Source of the DNA: Rossellomorea arthrocnemi
GTDB lineage: Bacteria > Bacillota > Bacilli > Bacillales > Bacillaceae_B
DNA length: 64,000 nucleotides
Reading direction: 5' to 3'
Assembly: GCF_904424705.1 (NCBI RefSeq)
Contig: NZ_CAJGBF010000002.1
Span: 62,001 to 126,000 of the forward strand
Shown here: piece after piece, positions 44,358 to 54,848 of the stretch
How positions within the stretch are numbered: position 1 is the stretch's first letter
How the letters are laid out: every line of letters begins with the position of its first letter
Translations under genes and position numbers: made by a program
The notes under the pieces: model-generated
Databases searched by the model: none
Told to the model about the DNA's origin: nothing
Seen by the model: the letters and a program-made list of their open reading frames with translations, nothing else

Positions 44358-45617
44358 TCAGTCTTGTAATCTTTCAATCAGTTCCTGCCATTCGTCATTT
44401 GAAGGATCCATTTCAATCAGGTATTTATATACTTCTACTGCTTCTCCCCTTAGTCCTTCTTCTACTAGAAATTGTCCGAACTCTAGTAAAAACTCTTGAT
44501 GATTCTTAAAATAAGTATATGCAATACGGTATTGTTTTAATGCATGATTATATTGTTCAAGCCCTTCATATGCCTTCGCAAGATCCCAATTGATCTGAGG
44601 CTCTTCCTCCCCCTCCACCGTCAGCATCCGGGCAATTTCCAGGACATCGTCAAACCGGTCCTGCGTAAAGAATAATTTATTAATGATAAGGGCTGCCTCC
44701 AAATATCCGGGGTCGAGTGCCAATGCTTCCCGAAGAAATGCTTCTGCTTCTTTTTCAAGACCCAGTTTCAAGGAAACCTTCCCTCCGAATACATTCAGTT
44801 CTTTGTTAAATTCATCCTGCTTTACTCCCTCTTGAACGGTTTCAAGGCTCTCTTGAAGCTTTTCTTCACGTTCATACGACTTGGCCAATAGTAAATACAC
44901 AGAATGGTATTCCGGATCCAGTTCCTTAACGGAAACGAACTTTTCAATCGCTTTCTCATAGTATCCAGCCTGATATGCTGTAAAGGCATAGCCGAAAAGA
45001 GTATTGATTTCAAGATGGTCTTGAAGAGCCTTTTCATAATGCGTTAAAGCCTCTTCAAATGCTCCTCCCACACTAAAGGCCTCGGCCAATCTCTGATGGA
45101 CATTGGTTCCTCCAAGCTCGGTCGTTCCCTTCTGAATCAGGAACTGATAATGCCTGATGGCTTCCAGGAACCTTCCCGTTTCAGAATACAATTCCCCTAA
45201 TCCGAAATCGATGACAGGCTCATCGGGCAATAGCCTCTTGGCTTGAAGAAGCTTTTGTTCGCTTACTTCAAACAAGCCCTGCATTTGGTATAAATCAGCC
45301 AATAGGAGAAGTGCCCTTGGATAGGCGGGGCCTTCTTCATCCAATTCTGCGAGCGTCTCGATCGCTCCTTCTTCATTATCCATCTCCACCAGCACTTCCG
45401 CCAGCTCAATAAGTAGTTCACCCTCTCCAGGATAATATTCCAGGAGATTCCCGTACAGCTCTTTTGCTTCCTCCAGAAAACCTAAATGATGTAATTCCTC
45501 TGCCAAACTGTATTTTTCTTCATGACTTCCGAACTTCAGCACTTGATTATATTGTTTCGTTGCTTCTTCTAAATTTCCTTCTTCTAAGGAAGATAACATT
45601 TGTTCAGCGTATGACAT
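44358..45617 (-). CDS. ypiA: TPR-repeat protein YpiA
   Basis: 419 aa starting MSYAEQMLSSLEEGNLEEA; ATG chosen for AAAGGGAATGACC. About ten tetratricopeptide repeats cover the whole length, for example LGFLEEAKELYGNLLEYYPGEGELLIELAEVL and YNHALKQYRIAYTYFKNHQEFL. It is acidic and cytoplasmic, likely a protein-interaction scaffold. Same neighbours as in B. subtilis (downstream of the aro genes, upstream of ypiB). No partner is known. Confidence 0.9.
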   Translation of the reverse strand: MSYAEQMLSSLEEGNLEEATKQYNQVLKFGSHEEKYSLAEELHHLGFLEEAKELYGNLLEYYPGEGELLIELAEVLVEMDNEEGAIETLAELDEEGPAYPRALLLLADLYQMQGLFEVSEQKLLQAKRLLPDEPVIDFGLGELYSETGRFLEAIRHYQFLIQKGTTELGGTNVHQRLAEAFSVGGAFEEALTHYEKALQDHLEINTLFGYAFTAYQAGYYEKAIEKFVSVKELDPEYHSVYLLLAKSYEREEKLQESLETVQEGVKQDEFNKELNVFGGKVSLKLGLEKEAEAFLREALALDPGYLEAALIINKLFFTQDRFDDVLEIARMLTVEGEEEPQINWDLAKAYEGLEQYNHALKQYRIAYTYFKNHQEFLLEFGQFLVEEGLRGEAVEVYKYLIEMDPSNDEWQELIERLQD

Positions 45618-45652
45618 GGTCATTCCCTTTCTATAAAAAAGCTTGTATTCAG

Positions 45653-46552
45653 TTAAGTAAAATATCCCGGTGTTTGAATGATCAGTTCTTCACCAGCTCC
45701 AGGATAAAAATTCCCTCTATTATTTACATATTGATACTTCCCTTTGTTCATAGTACATTTTAGCACATGATGATCATAATGAAATGATAATGGCTCACTA
45801 TCCGTTTCACCTTCGGGTTTCATATAGAGGTTATAACTTATTTCTCCACCAACCAAAAAATTTCCTCTAAGGGGATATATTCCAATTTTCTTCAATACAC
45901 CTAAAGTCAGAGGTGTTTTTTGTGGAATCTCATCAGGAAAATGTGGAATTTTCTCGCTTTCCATCGAATTCTGCCATATTTTAAGATGCTTCAATTTGGT
46001 TTTGTTGTCTATGTTTGTCGTAAAAAAAGGGACAAAAGTAATAGGGTAATCATACAATAATCCTTTGATCCATCCCCAGGGAATGTCTTTTAATACACCC
46101 GGATCGTCCATCTCAATCCAAATGACAGGAACTTTATACCGCTTACATGATCGTATGATACTCGGTGTAATCAGGGTCGCAGCTATTTTTAACCCTATTG
46201 TGTAATCAAGGGGACAGTTGAGCAATGATGTTTTCCTTTTATTTAATTTTTTCAGGAATTCATATTCGTATCGTATTGAAAAGGACGTTAAAACCGTCGT
46301 ACAACCTTTATTAATAAATTCGTCAAGGTAATATTTCTTTATAGAGGAAAAATCGCTTCCTTCTGGCACATCTATATCACACATGACATGCCCTGGGGTC
46401 ATCACGAACTGTGAGACATCCACCTTCATATACCTGTAGTACTGAAAGCTATCCCTGATGGCTGAAATCCTTCCATCTTTAATCAAGAGTGAAGTGGGAG
46501 TATGTTTGGTATCCTTTACCCAATTTGCGTTTTCAATGATATATGTGCTCAA
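45653..46552 (-). CDS. Amidohydrolase-like protein lacking the metal motif
   Basis: 299 aa from a TTG at 46552 that has GGAAGGTGA 8 bases upstream; a longer TTG start lacks an SD. The N terminus follows the amidohydrolase layout: YIIENANWV, then LLIKDGRISAIRDSFQ, then FVMTPGHVMCDIDVPEG and INKGCTTVLTSF. In active enzymes the PG motif is followed by a metal-binding HxH; here it reads CDID. Later metal residues are not obvious. Probably a non-catalytic or altered member. It is between aroA and ypiA, where B. subtilis has none. Function unknown. Confidence 0.6.
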   Translation of the reverse strand: MSTYIIENANWVKDTKHTPTSLLIKDGRISAIRDSFQYYRYMKVDVSQFVMTPGHVMCDIDVPEGSDFSSIKKYYLDEFINKGCTTVLTSFSIRYEYEFLKKLNKRKTSLLNCPLDYTIGLKIAATLITPSIIRSCKRYKVPVIWIEMDDPGVLKDIPWGWIKGLLYDYPITFVPFFTTNIDNKTKLKHLKIWQNSMESEKIPHFPDEIPQKTPLTLGVLKKIGIYPLRGNFLVGGEISYNLYMKPEGETDSEPLSFHYDHHVLKCTMNKGKYQYVNNRGNFYPGAGEELIIQTPGYFT

Positions 46553-46617
46553 CCAGTCATCACCTTCCTTTATAGACAAGCTATGAAGGAAAAGGTGAAT
46601 TCATGCCAGTCACTCAC

Positions 46618-46658
46618 AAAAAGGAGAGGCGAATGGACGTCCTGTCCAGTCACCTCTC
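46618..46658 (-). terminator. Terminator of the aromatic operon after aroA
   Basis: GAGAGG..TGGAC-AGGAC-GTCCA..CCTCTC followed by CTTTTT on the minus strand, 18 bases past the aroA stop. Confidence 0.82.
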
Positions 46659-46675
46659 AATTTACTATAACCTGG

Positions 46676-47968
46676 TTATTTTGTGTGCAGTTGATGGATG
46701 TGTTCAAAGAAATTCGGATATGAGACTTTCACTGCCTCGGCACCCTCCAAGTAAACATCAGAGTCAGTCAGCAGGGAAGCCACTGCCAGGGTCATTCCAA
46801 TCCGGTGATCTCCCCACGAATGGACTTCTCCACCATGTAAAGATGTTTTACCCTCAATGATCATCCCGTCGTCTGTGCCATGTATTCTTGCCCCAAGCTT
46901 TCCAAGCTCTTTCACAATGGCATCAATTCGATTCGTTTCCTTTACTTTTAGCTCCTCAGCGTCCTTGATTATGGTCTTTCCACTCGCTTGTGTGGCTAAA
47001 AGGGCGATAATGGGAATCTCATCGATTAAAGAAGGAATCAGGTCCCCTCCGATTTCAATCCCTGAAAGATTCGAAGATTGAACGAGAATATCCCCTATCG
47101 GTTCCCCTTCTTTGGAGTGCTCAACAATCTCGATGGATACTCCCATTTTCTTCATGACTTCCACAATCCCAATTCTGGTTTCATTAAGACCGACATTTTT
47201 CAACAGTACTCTACTATCAGGAACAATGGCTGCGGCAACCATAAAAAAGGCAGCTGAGGAAATATCTCCCGGAACATAGACATCCGTTCCTTTCAATACT
47301 TGCCCTCCCTTTACCTTAATGATGTCTCCGTGCTTCTCAATCGTTCCACCAAACTCGACAATCATCTTTTCTGTATGGTTTCTCGTCTGTTGGAGCTCGA
47401 CGATTTCAGTCATTCCTTCAGCCTGAAGTCCCGCCAGTATGAGGGCGGATTTCACCTGGGCACTGGCAACAGGTAGTGAATAATGTATTCCTTGCAAGTT
47501 ACCTCCCCTAATGGACAGTGGAGTGAAATTACCTTCAGAGCGGCCATCTATCTTTGTACCGAATTGCATTAGTGGCTCTGTCACCCTCTTCATCGGCCTT
47601 TTTGCAATCGAGGAATCTCCTATAAGGACCGAGTGAAATGGTCTTCCTGCCAGGATTCCCATAATAAGGCGGGTCGTGGTCCCTGAATTTCCCACATCAA
47701 GAATCTCAGCGGGCTCTGTCAATTGATCCCAGCCCTTTCCATAAACGATTACTTTATCTTCCGTAACATCAATCTCAACGCCTAATTTACGAAAGCAGGA
47801 AATGGTACTTAAACAATCTTCACCCATAAGAAAATTATGTATGACCGTTTTGCCTTCTGCAACCGATCCAAACATAATGGAGCGGTGGGAAATCGACTTA
47901 TCCCCTGGTACTTGAAGCTCTCCATTCAGACCACTGTTTGGATTTGACAATCTTTTCTTCGCTTCCAT
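46676..47968 (-). CDS. aroA: 5-enolpyruvylshikimate-3-phosphate synthase, class II type
   Basis: 430 aa starting [13 protein letters not shown]; the ATG at 47968 follows [18 protein letters not shown] near the N terminus, [21 protein letters not shown] and NETR are present. SAQxK, RxHTE and NxxR are the motifs of class II EPSP synthases, the class with naturally low glyphosate sensitivity. It makes EPSP from shikimate-3-phosphate and PEP. The gene is called aroE in B. subtilis and lies after tyrA as here (12-base gap). Confidence 0.95.
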   Translation of the reverse strand: MEAKKRLSNPNSGLNGELQVPGDKSISHRSIMFGSVAEGKTVIHNFLMGEDCLSTISCFRKLGVEIDVTEDKVIVYGKGWDQLTEPAEILDVGNSGTTTRLIMGILAGRPFHSVLIGDSSIAKRPMKRVTEPLMQFGTKIDGRSEGNFTPLSIRGGNLQGIHYSLPVASAQVKSALILAGLQAEGMTEIVELQQTRNHTEKMIVEFGGTIEKHGDIIKVKGGQVLKGTDVYVPGDISSAAFFMVAAAIVPDSRVLLKNVGLNETRIGIVEVMKKMGVSIEIVEHSKEGEPIGDILVQSSNLSGIEIGGDLIPSLIDEIPIIALLATQASGKTIIKDAEELKVKETNRIDAIVKELGKLGARIHGTDDGMIIEGKTSLHGGEVHSWGDHRIGMTLAVASLLTDSDVYLEGAEAVKVSYPNFFEHIHQLHTK

Positions 47969-47980
47969 CCGTATCACCCT

Positions 47981-49084
47981 TTATCCTAAGAATAATTCAT
48001 AGTTTGTTTGTTTCCTTAAACAGTATAAAGCTCTTTCCCTATCCTCCAAGGTTTGAAAGCTGATCACTAAAACGCCGTAAATATCTTCTCTCGTTTCCAT
48101 TATCCTGATATTCGTCAAGCTTATCTTTTCCTCTGCAAGATACCCGGTCACTTCCGAGATCACCCCTGGATAATCGGGAACATCCACAAATAAATCATAG
48201 AATGAAGGAATGGCCCCTTTCTCTAAAATTGGGAGATCATCCCTGAATATCTTCGCATCATTAAAATAGTCGAATATTTTTTGTGGATCATTGATCTCTA
48301 TGAGGGAAACGACCTCATTCATCTCTGCTTTCCACTCTTCTAAGAGGGAAAGCAAAACCATTCTGTTCTGGATGGTAATATCTTTCCACATCGTTGGGTT
48401 GGAGGAAGCGATACGGGTAATATCGCGAAAACCTCCTGCAGCAAGCCTTCTCAAATAAGGGTGCCCAGACGAAGAGACCTTCGCCCGATGGACCAGAGAA
48501 GCCGCAATAATATGGGGGAAGTGACTAATCATGCCGGTTAATTCATCATGCTCCCTTGGTTCTACAATCAAAAATTTAGCATATGTTCCTTTCAGCCATT
48601 CTTTAAGCTTCTCCACATTTTCTTCAGTAGCACCCGACCCTGGGGTAAGCATGTAGAATGCATTTTCAAATAAGATCTCTTTCGCAGCTGCTACACCACT
48701 TTTATGAGATCCTGCCATTGGGTGGCCTCCGATAAATTGAGTCCCATTTTTGGTCAGCATATCAGAGCACTTCATGATTTGCTCTTTAGTACTTCCCGTA
48801 TCGGTGATCAACACCGTATCTTTCAGTGAAAATAATTCAAATTGTGAGATGATCTTTTCTGTTTGAAAGACAGGCGTAGAGATAATGATGAGATCCGCTT
48901 TTTCGGCAGCAGACTGTAAAGAAAGAGTCATCTCATCAATAACCCCTAAAGATTTTCCCAATCTTAATTCTTTATGATTCACATCATAACCAATGATGTT
49001 AGCATTTGGGTGTTCTTTTTTTATACAGAGGGCAAGAGACCCTCCAATCAACCCCATCCCTATGATCAACACTGTTCCATCCAT
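47981..49084 (-). CDS. tyrA: Prephenate dehydrogenase with ACT domain
   Basis: 367 aa. NAD-binding IGMGLIGGSLAL (about 7-18), TDTGSTKEQI, the catalytic His in GGHPMAGSHKSG and GGFRDITRIASSNPTMW in the middle helical domain. The C-terminal ACT domain (about 298-367, with FVDVPDYPGVISEVTGYLAEEKISLTNIRI) probably senses tyrosine. It oxidises prephenate to 4-hydroxyphenylpyruvate. A hairpin with T7 lies between it and hisC (49109-49144). Confidence 0.95.
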   Translation of the reverse strand: MDGTVLIIGMGLIGGSLALCIKKEHPNANIIGYDVNHKELRLGKSLGVIDEMTLSLQSAAEKADLIIISTPVFQTEKIISQFELFSLKDTVLITDTGSTKEQIMKCSDMLTKNGTQFIGGHPMAGSHKSGVAAAKEILFENAFYMLTPGSGATEENVEKLKEWLKGTYAKFLIVEPREHDELTGMISHFPHIIAASLVHRAKVSSSGHPYLRRLAAGGFRDITRIASSNPTMWKDITIQNRMVLLSLLEEWKAEMNEVVSLIEINDPQKIFDYFNDAKIFRDDLPILEKGAIPSFYDLFVDVPDYPGVISEVTGYLAEEKISLTNIRIMETREDIYGVLVISFQTLEDRERALYCLRKQTNYELFLG

Positions 49085-49108
49085 TGTTGTCCCTCCATCA
49101 TCTGATTT

Positions 49109-49144
49109 GAAAAAAAGCCGGAAGGGACTTAACGTCCATCCGAC
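49109..49144 (-). terminator. Hairpin terminator between hisC and tyrA
   Basis: On the minus strand GTCGGA.GGAC-GTTAA-GTCC.TTCCGGC is followed by TTTTTTT. It stands inside the aromatic operon and could reduce expression of tyrA and aroA. Confidence 0.7.
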
Positions 49145-49150
49145 CTCCTG

Positions 49151-50251
49151 TCACACTTGCTTTTGAAGGGCAAGAAACTCCTTCATTCTGCCAATGACTT
49201 CTTCATTTTGTTCATGGGATCCTACCGTCACCCTGACAGAATGAGAGTATCCTAAGGCTTCCCCCGAACGGACGATGTAGCCCTTGCTCATTAAATATTG
49301 AAATACCTCGTCTCCACTCACGCCGAAGTTAATCAATACGAAATTCGCTTGTGATGGGATATAGTCGAGATCATTTTCCTCACAGAAACGGTAATACTGC
49401 TGGAGTCCTTTCCGGTTATGACTCCTGCATTCCTCTATGAAGGTCTGATCCTCAATTGCCGCTGAAGCTGCTCCTTGAGCGAGTGCATTATTGTTGAAAG
49501 GTTCACGGATCGGCTCCAGTTTCCCGATCACTTCTTTATTCCCAATACCGAACCCCACTCTGAATCCTGCTATTCCGTATGCCTTTGAAAACGTACGCGT
49601 AATCATTAATTGAGGGTATGATTTCAACAATTCGAGTGAATCATAATAATCCTCAGCCACTACATATTCATAATAGGCCTCGTCCAATACGACAAGGACA
49701 TGGGAAGGGACAGCATCCAGGAAGGAAACGAGTTCCCCATTTCTGATATATTCCCCTGTTGGATTATTAGGCGAACATAACCAGACGATCGAAGTGGTAT
49801 CATCAATTTCTTCAAGCATTTTATCCAACTGATGCCTTCCAGCAGAATCCAGGGGTACCTCCCTGATTTCTGCACCTTCAACGATGGCATTATGTTTATA
49901 TTGAGGGAATGTAGGTGTCGCCATCACCGTGCTTTTCCCTCCATCCAATAAAGCCCTTGAAATGATTTCTATAACTTCATCAGAGCCGTTCCCAAACAGT
50001 AACTGTCCGGGCTCGACTGATAAATGCTCCGACAGCTTCATACGCAATCCCTTCGCATATCCATCAGGATAAATCGCGTGTGAGAAAGCGTTCGTTTTCA
50101 GAAAGGTTTCAACGTTTTTAGAGCATCCAAATGGATTTTCATTTGATGCAAGCTTCACTACTTTCTCAAGATTGAATAGCTCTTTTACATCATCCATCGT
50201 TTTTCCAGGCTGGTATGCTTTCAGATTTTGAATCTGGGATTTCCACTTCAT
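49151..50251 (-). CDS. hisC: Histidinol-phosphate / aromatic aminotransferase HisC
   Basis: 366 aa starting MKWKSQIQNLKAYQPGKTM; the ATG follows GAAAGGA. PLP fold type I: LASNENPFGCS, GNGSDEVI, CSPNNPTGEYI, DEAYYEYV and the lysine in TRTFSKAYGIAGFRVG. In Bacillus the enzyme serves both histidine and aromatic amino acid pathways, which explains its location between aroH and tyrA. In B. subtilis the trp genes stand between aroH and hisC; here only 41 bases do. Confidence 0.95.
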   Translation of the reverse strand: MKWKSQIQNLKAYQPGKTMDDVKELFNLEKVVKLASNENPFGCSKNVETFLKTNAFSHAIYPDGYAKGLRMKLSEHLSVEPGQLLFGNGSDEVIEIISRALLDGGKSTVMATPTFPQYKHNAIVEGAEIREVPLDSAGRHQLDKMLEEIDDTTSIVWLCSPNNPTGEYIRNGELVSFLDAVPSHVLVVLDEAYYEYVVAEDYYDSLELLKSYPQLMITRTFSKAYGIAGFRVGFGIGNKEVIGKLEPIREPFNNNALAQGAASAAIEDQTFIEECRSHNRKGLQQYYRFCEENDLDYIPSQANFVLINFGVSGDEVFQYLMSKGYIVRSGEALGYSHSVRVTVGSHEQNEEVIGRMKEFLALQKQV

Positions 50252-50292
50252 GTTTAACTTCCTTTCATTTGTTTTCATATATGGCCGCTTTA

Positions 50293-50658
50293 CTATTTCT
50301 TTATTAAGTCAGGGCGCAGGCTGACCGCATTTTTCATATAGATATGTTGAATGTCACTCTGGGGTGTGGATGTATTATAATGGATCATCACCCTGATGCA
50401 CAGAGAAAGTCCGTGAGGTACATCCAGTTCTTGCATACACATAACAGGAACATACTTCCATTCTTCAAATACTCTTAATGCTTTAGCCGGAAATACGCTG
50501 GTAATGTCCTCTGTGGCAGAAATAAATACGGATGCTACATTTTCTGCTCTAATATTATTATGTAAAATCATTTCCCTTAAGAGACTTTCCGTTGAAAGGA
50601 GAATTTCCTTTTCATTATCACGATCTGCTGTAGTGGCACCACGAATTCCCCTGATCAT
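50293..50658 (-). CDS. aroH: Chorismate mutase AroH
   Basis: 121 aa starting MIRGIRGATTADRDNEKE; ATG follows GGGAGAG. It is the trimeric AroH type: RGIRGATT holds the active-site Arg, FISATEDITSVFPAKALR the Glu region, VPVMCMQELDV and CIRVMIHYNT follow. It rearranges chorismate to prephenate. It is 62 bases after aroB. Confidence 0.95.
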   Translation of the reverse strand: MIRGIRGATTADRDNEKEILLSTESLLREMILHNNIRAENVASVFISATEDITSVFPAKALRVFEEWKYVPVMCMQELDVPHGLSLCIRVMIHYNTSTPQSDIQHIYMKNAVSLRPDLIKK

Positions 50659-50720
50659 TCTTCCACTCTCCCTTTTCTCTCGATATTCTATAGGCATTAA
50701 CCACAGCTAAGTGCCTGAAT

Positions 50721-51803
50721 TTACAACTGTCGAATGAATACATCCGCCTGTTGTAAGTCTTTCTCCTCAACCTCTACCATCACTGGTTCACCGATACCCT
50801 TCAATAACACGAAAACCGGATTTCCGTTAAGGGACTTCTTATCACGCTTCATCCCCTCATTTAATATGTCAAAGCTGATGCGGGATGGAATCTTTAGATT
50901 GTAACCCAAAGACTTGATCCAGCCAATGAACTCCTCCAGGTCAAATGAAAGGCTGCAGTATCGTTTGCTAAGATATAAAGCATAGATCATCCCGATCATG
51001 ACGGATTCCCCGTGGGTCCGATTCCCATAGCCGCTTGCACTTTCAACTGCATGACCGTAAGTATGGCCGAAATTCAAGAAAGCCCGGATATTTGACTCCT
51101 TTTCATCCTTTGAAACAATGTCTCCCTTTACTTGTATACCCCTAATCAGGCATTCTGTTAAAAATTCCCCATCCAGAGTTTCCGCCGAACGGAAAGAATG
51201 CTTAAGCTTGTTTAAAAACGCATGATCAGATAAGAAGGCATGTTTGATCACTTCAGCGAATCCGGACAAAACTTCTGTACTCGGCAAGCTGGAAAAATAA
51301 TTTAAATCAAAGAATACACCTTCCGGCTGGTAAAACTGTCCTACCATATTTTTCCCTAAGGGATGATTGATCGCCACTTTCCCTCCGACTGCACTGTCAT
51401 GGGCCAGGATCGTTGTAGGAACGCTGATGAAAGGGATTCCCCTCATATAGGTCGATGCGATGAAGCCCGCAAGATCACCAATGGCCCCCCCTCCGAAAGC
51501 AACCACTAGGGATTTACGATCTACATGATGTTTGAGACCGTGTGTAATCGCTTCTTCATAGGTGACAAAACTTTTAGCCTTTTCTCCTTTAGGTGCTTGA
51601 TAAATGGTAACGTCAAATGACTGACCGAGAACATCTGAGAATGCTTCTCCATGAAGCTTGTATACCGTTTCATCTGCAATGACCCATAGCTTTGATGCTT
51701 CAGGGAAGGACTTCTTAATAAAAGAAATAATCTCATTCGTCATCTCCGCTCCAATTTTCACACCATATGTCTTGGAAACAGTTTGAATGGTTACCTGTTT
51801 CAT
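50721..51803 (-). CDS. aroB: 3-dehydroquinate synthase
   Basis: 360 aa. NAD-binding FGGGAIGDLAGFIASTYMRG (about 103-122), VPTTILAHDSAVGGKVAINHP, and the zinc ligands in NFGHTYGHAVE and THGESVMIGM. It cyclises DAHP to 3-dehydroquinate, step 2 of the shikimate path. It starts 4 bases after the aroC stop. Confidence 0.96.
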   Translation of the reverse strand: MKQVTIQTVSKTYGVKIGAEMTNEIISFIKKSFPEASKLWVIADETVYKLHGEAFSDVLGQSFDVTIYQAPKGEKAKSFVTYEEAITHGLKHHVDRKSLVVAFGGGAIGDLAGFIASTYMRGIPFISVPTTILAHDSAVGGKVAINHPLGKNMVGQFYQPEGVFFDLNYFSSLPSTEVLSGFAEVIKHAFLSDHAFLNKLKHSFRSAETLDGEFLTECLIRGIQVKGDIVSKDEKESNIRAFLNFGHTYGHAVESASGYGNRTHGESVMIGMIYALYLSKRYCSLSFDLEEFIGWIKSLGYNLKIPSRISFDILNEGMKRDKKSLNGNPVFVLLKGIGEPVMVEVEEKDLQQADVFIRQL

Positions 51804-51807
51804 GTAA

Positions 51808-52980
51808 TTAATACTCCTTTGAATCCTGACGGTGTCTGTTTAAATCGTGACTAAGCTTCTCAAATTGATCACTATTGAATTGTTCCACGATGGCCGAGGC
51901 AAGTTCCCATGCCACAACGGCTTCTGCTACTACACTTGCAGCTGGCACCGCACAGCTATCCGATCTCTCGATGCTTGCTTTAAATGGTTCCTTCGTCTCG
52001 ATGTCTACGCTTTGAAGAGGCTTGTACAGTGTAGGGATGGGCTTCATGACTCCTTTGACACGGATTGGCATTCCCGTTGTCATACCACCTTCAAATCCGC
52101 CCAAACGATTCGTCTTCCGGTAGTATCCCCGCTCTTCACTCCATGCTATTTCATCATGAACTTCACTTCCCGGCTTTCTTGCCATTTCAAAGCCCAAGCC
52201 GAATTCGACGCCTTTGAACGCATTGATACTCATAACCGCCATGGCAATTTTCGCATCAAGCTTACGATCATAGTGAACATAACTTCCAACTCCTGAAGGC
52301 ATCCCTTCTACCACGACCTCCACTACACCGCCAATGGAATCACCATTTTGCTTTGCTTCATCAATCAGGTTCATCATTTTCCGGGCTGCCACTTCATCCA
52401 GACAGCGGACGGGAGATTCTTCAGTTAGATCCCTCAGTTCATTGATAGAATCATAATGAACCTTCTCTGCTTTAATGCCTCCGATTTCAAGGACATGACC
52501 GACGACTTCAATATCCAATAATTTAAGAAGCTTCTTGGCAACGGCACCTGCCGCCACTCTAACTGTCGTCTCTCTTGCTGAAGATCTCTCCAACACATTC
52601 CTAAGGTCTCTATGTCCATATTTCATTCCGCCAACGAGATCCGCGTGGCCTGGTCTTGGCCTGGAAATCTTTCTTTTCACCTCTTCTTCTCCGCCATCTT
52701 CGAGAGGCTCGATTCCCATTACTTTCGTCCAGTGAGTCCAGTCTTTATTCTCCACAACCAGACCCAAAGGAGACCCGAGAGTATGGCCATGTCTCACTCC
52801 TCCGACAATTGATGCACGATCCTTTTCAATCTGCATTCTTCGTCCACGCCCATAGCCTTTTTGCCTTCTTGCCAGGTTATCATTTATATCTTCAGCTTCT
52901 AACGGCATTCCTGCAGGAAGCCCTTCAATGATGGTCGTTAATTGTGGTCCATGTGATTCTCCAGATGTTAAGTATCTCAT
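51808..52980 (-). CDS. aroC: Chorismate synthase
   Basis: 390 aa, long enough for the full enzyme. [67 protein letters not shown], and [18 protein letters not shown] near the end are the family signatures (FMN binding). It makes chorismate from EPSP. It is called aroF in B. subtilis and opens the aro operon there too. A palindrome-containing gap (52981-53382) separates it from cheR. Confidence 0.96.
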   Translation of the reverse strand: MRYLTSGESHGPQLTTIIEGLPAGMPLEAEDINDNLARRQKGYGRGRRMQIEKDRASIVGGVRHGHTLGSPLGLVVENKDWTHWTKVMGIEPLEDGGEEEVKRKISRPRPGHADLVGGMKYGHRDLRNVLERSSARETTVRVAAGAVAKKLLKLLDIEVVGHVLEIGGIKAEKVHYDSINELRDLTEESPVRCLDEVAARKMMNLIDEAKQNGDSIGGVVEVVVEGMPSGVGSYVHYDRKLDAKIAMAVMSINAFKGVEFGLGFEMARKPGSEVHDEIAWSEERGYYRKTNRLGGFEGGMTTGMPIRVKGVMKPIPTLYKPLQSVDIETKEPFKASIERSDSCAVPAASVVAEAVVAWELASAIVEQFNSDQFEKLSHDLNRHRQDSKEY

Positions 52981-53382
52981 TTACTTTCCCCCTTCAACTC
53001 GTTAAAGAATTATGTACCAATATAACATAGAATTTATATTCTTTCCTAGTCCTTACGTTTAAAAAATTTTCTAATATTCTATTTTCCTAAATAGAGGTTC
53101 TATTCGTTCTTATATAAGCAAGTCACAGGGGCTTGCGGTGAACCTCCCAGGCTTTGCCTGCGGTGCTTCACCTATGCAACTTCTTCCCAAGGAGTCGATC
53201 ACCTTCCGATTCAATCAACTCATTCTAAAAAAGATTTTCATGAAATCCAATAAAACCAAACCTTGGATTACAATCGCTTATAAAAATAAATACGATGTTA
53301 ACCCGGCATTTTTGAATTCCCCGCTTATTCCTATAAGGGATTAAGAGAGTATTCAAAAATGCCGGATTGACATCGTCATTGT
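52981..53382. other. Intergenic space aroC-cheR
   Basis: 402 bases upstream of aroC. It holds a 26-bp-arm palindrome (53292-53376), and a hairpin near 53135-53175 with CAGGC-TTT-GCCTG inside GGTGAA..TTCACC. No SD-preceded gene was found. Confidence 0.5.
53292..53376. repeat. Long imperfect palindrome after cheR
   Basis: Arms 53292-53317 and 53351-53376 are complementary in 24 of 26 positions, with a 33-base loop that itself can pair (CTTATTCC with GGGATTAAG in part). The flank TTTATTTTTATA on the minus strand makes it a possible cheR terminator; its length also fits a MITE-like element. Confidence 0.75.
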
Positions 53383-54162
<780 letters not shown>

Positions 54163-54245
54163 TCACACTCTCTTTGCTACGATAGGTATAAGGCTATAGT
54201 ATCTATATCGAACATTTCAGGAGAATGTTAAACCCTGACACATAG

Positions 54246-54273
54246 AAAAAAGCAAGCCGCTAATCACGACCTG
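54246..54273 (-). terminator. Terminator of ndk
   Basis: GCAGGTCG-TGATTAG-CGGCTTGC followed by TTTTTT on the minus strand, about 28 bases past the ndk stop. Confidence 0.75.
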
Positions 54274-54300
54274 CTTCTAAATAGCAAAGGCTTACGTAAA

Positions 54301-54747
54301 TTAGTAAACCCACTCATTCATTAACTTAGAATATTCTACTAGTTCTTCTTCTTTAAAGAATAAGCCGCTCTCTCTTACAGCGCTTTCAGCAGAGTCAGAT
54401 CCGTGGATAATGTTCTTACCGACAGTCAGACCGAAATCACCGCGGATTGTACCAAGAGCAGCATCTTTGGGATTGGTCGCACCCATCATTCCACGAGCTG
54501 TCGTGATCACATTTTCACCTTGCCAAACCATTGCAAAGACAGGTCCGGAAGTGATAAAGTCAACGAGTTCCCCAAAGAATGGTCTTTCTTTGTGCTCGCC
54601 ATAATGTTCTTCGGCAAGCTCGTTTGAAATGCTCATAAGTTTAGCACCGACTAATTGAAAACCTTTTTTTTCAAAACGTGATACGATATCACCGATTAAC
54701 CCTCTTTGTACGCCGTCCGGCTTTACCATTAAAAATGTCTTTTCCAT
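54301..54747 (-). CDS. ndk: Nucleoside diphosphate kinase
   Basis: 148 aa starting [19 protein letters not shown]; the ATG at 54747 follows AGGAGTGG. The phospho-accepting histidine is in the NIIHGSDS motif (about 115). It moves the gamma-phosphate of ATP to other NDPs. Length and neighbours (hepT upstream, cheR downstream) match B. subtilis. Confidence 0.96.
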   Translation of the reverse strand: MEKTFLMVKPDGVQRGLIGDIVSRFEKKGFQLVGAKLMSISNELAEEHYGEHKERPFFGELVDFITSGPVFAMVWQGENVITTARGMMGATNPKDAALGTIRGDFGLTVGKNIIHGSDSAESAVRESGLFFKEEELVEYSKLMNEWVY

Positions 54748-54848
54748 GTTCCCCACTCCTAAATATGTATGTATGGTAGTCTAAGGACATCCCACGAAAA
54801 TAGTAACACTGATTGGGGGTTTTGGCAACGTTTCCATTTTAAATTTTC

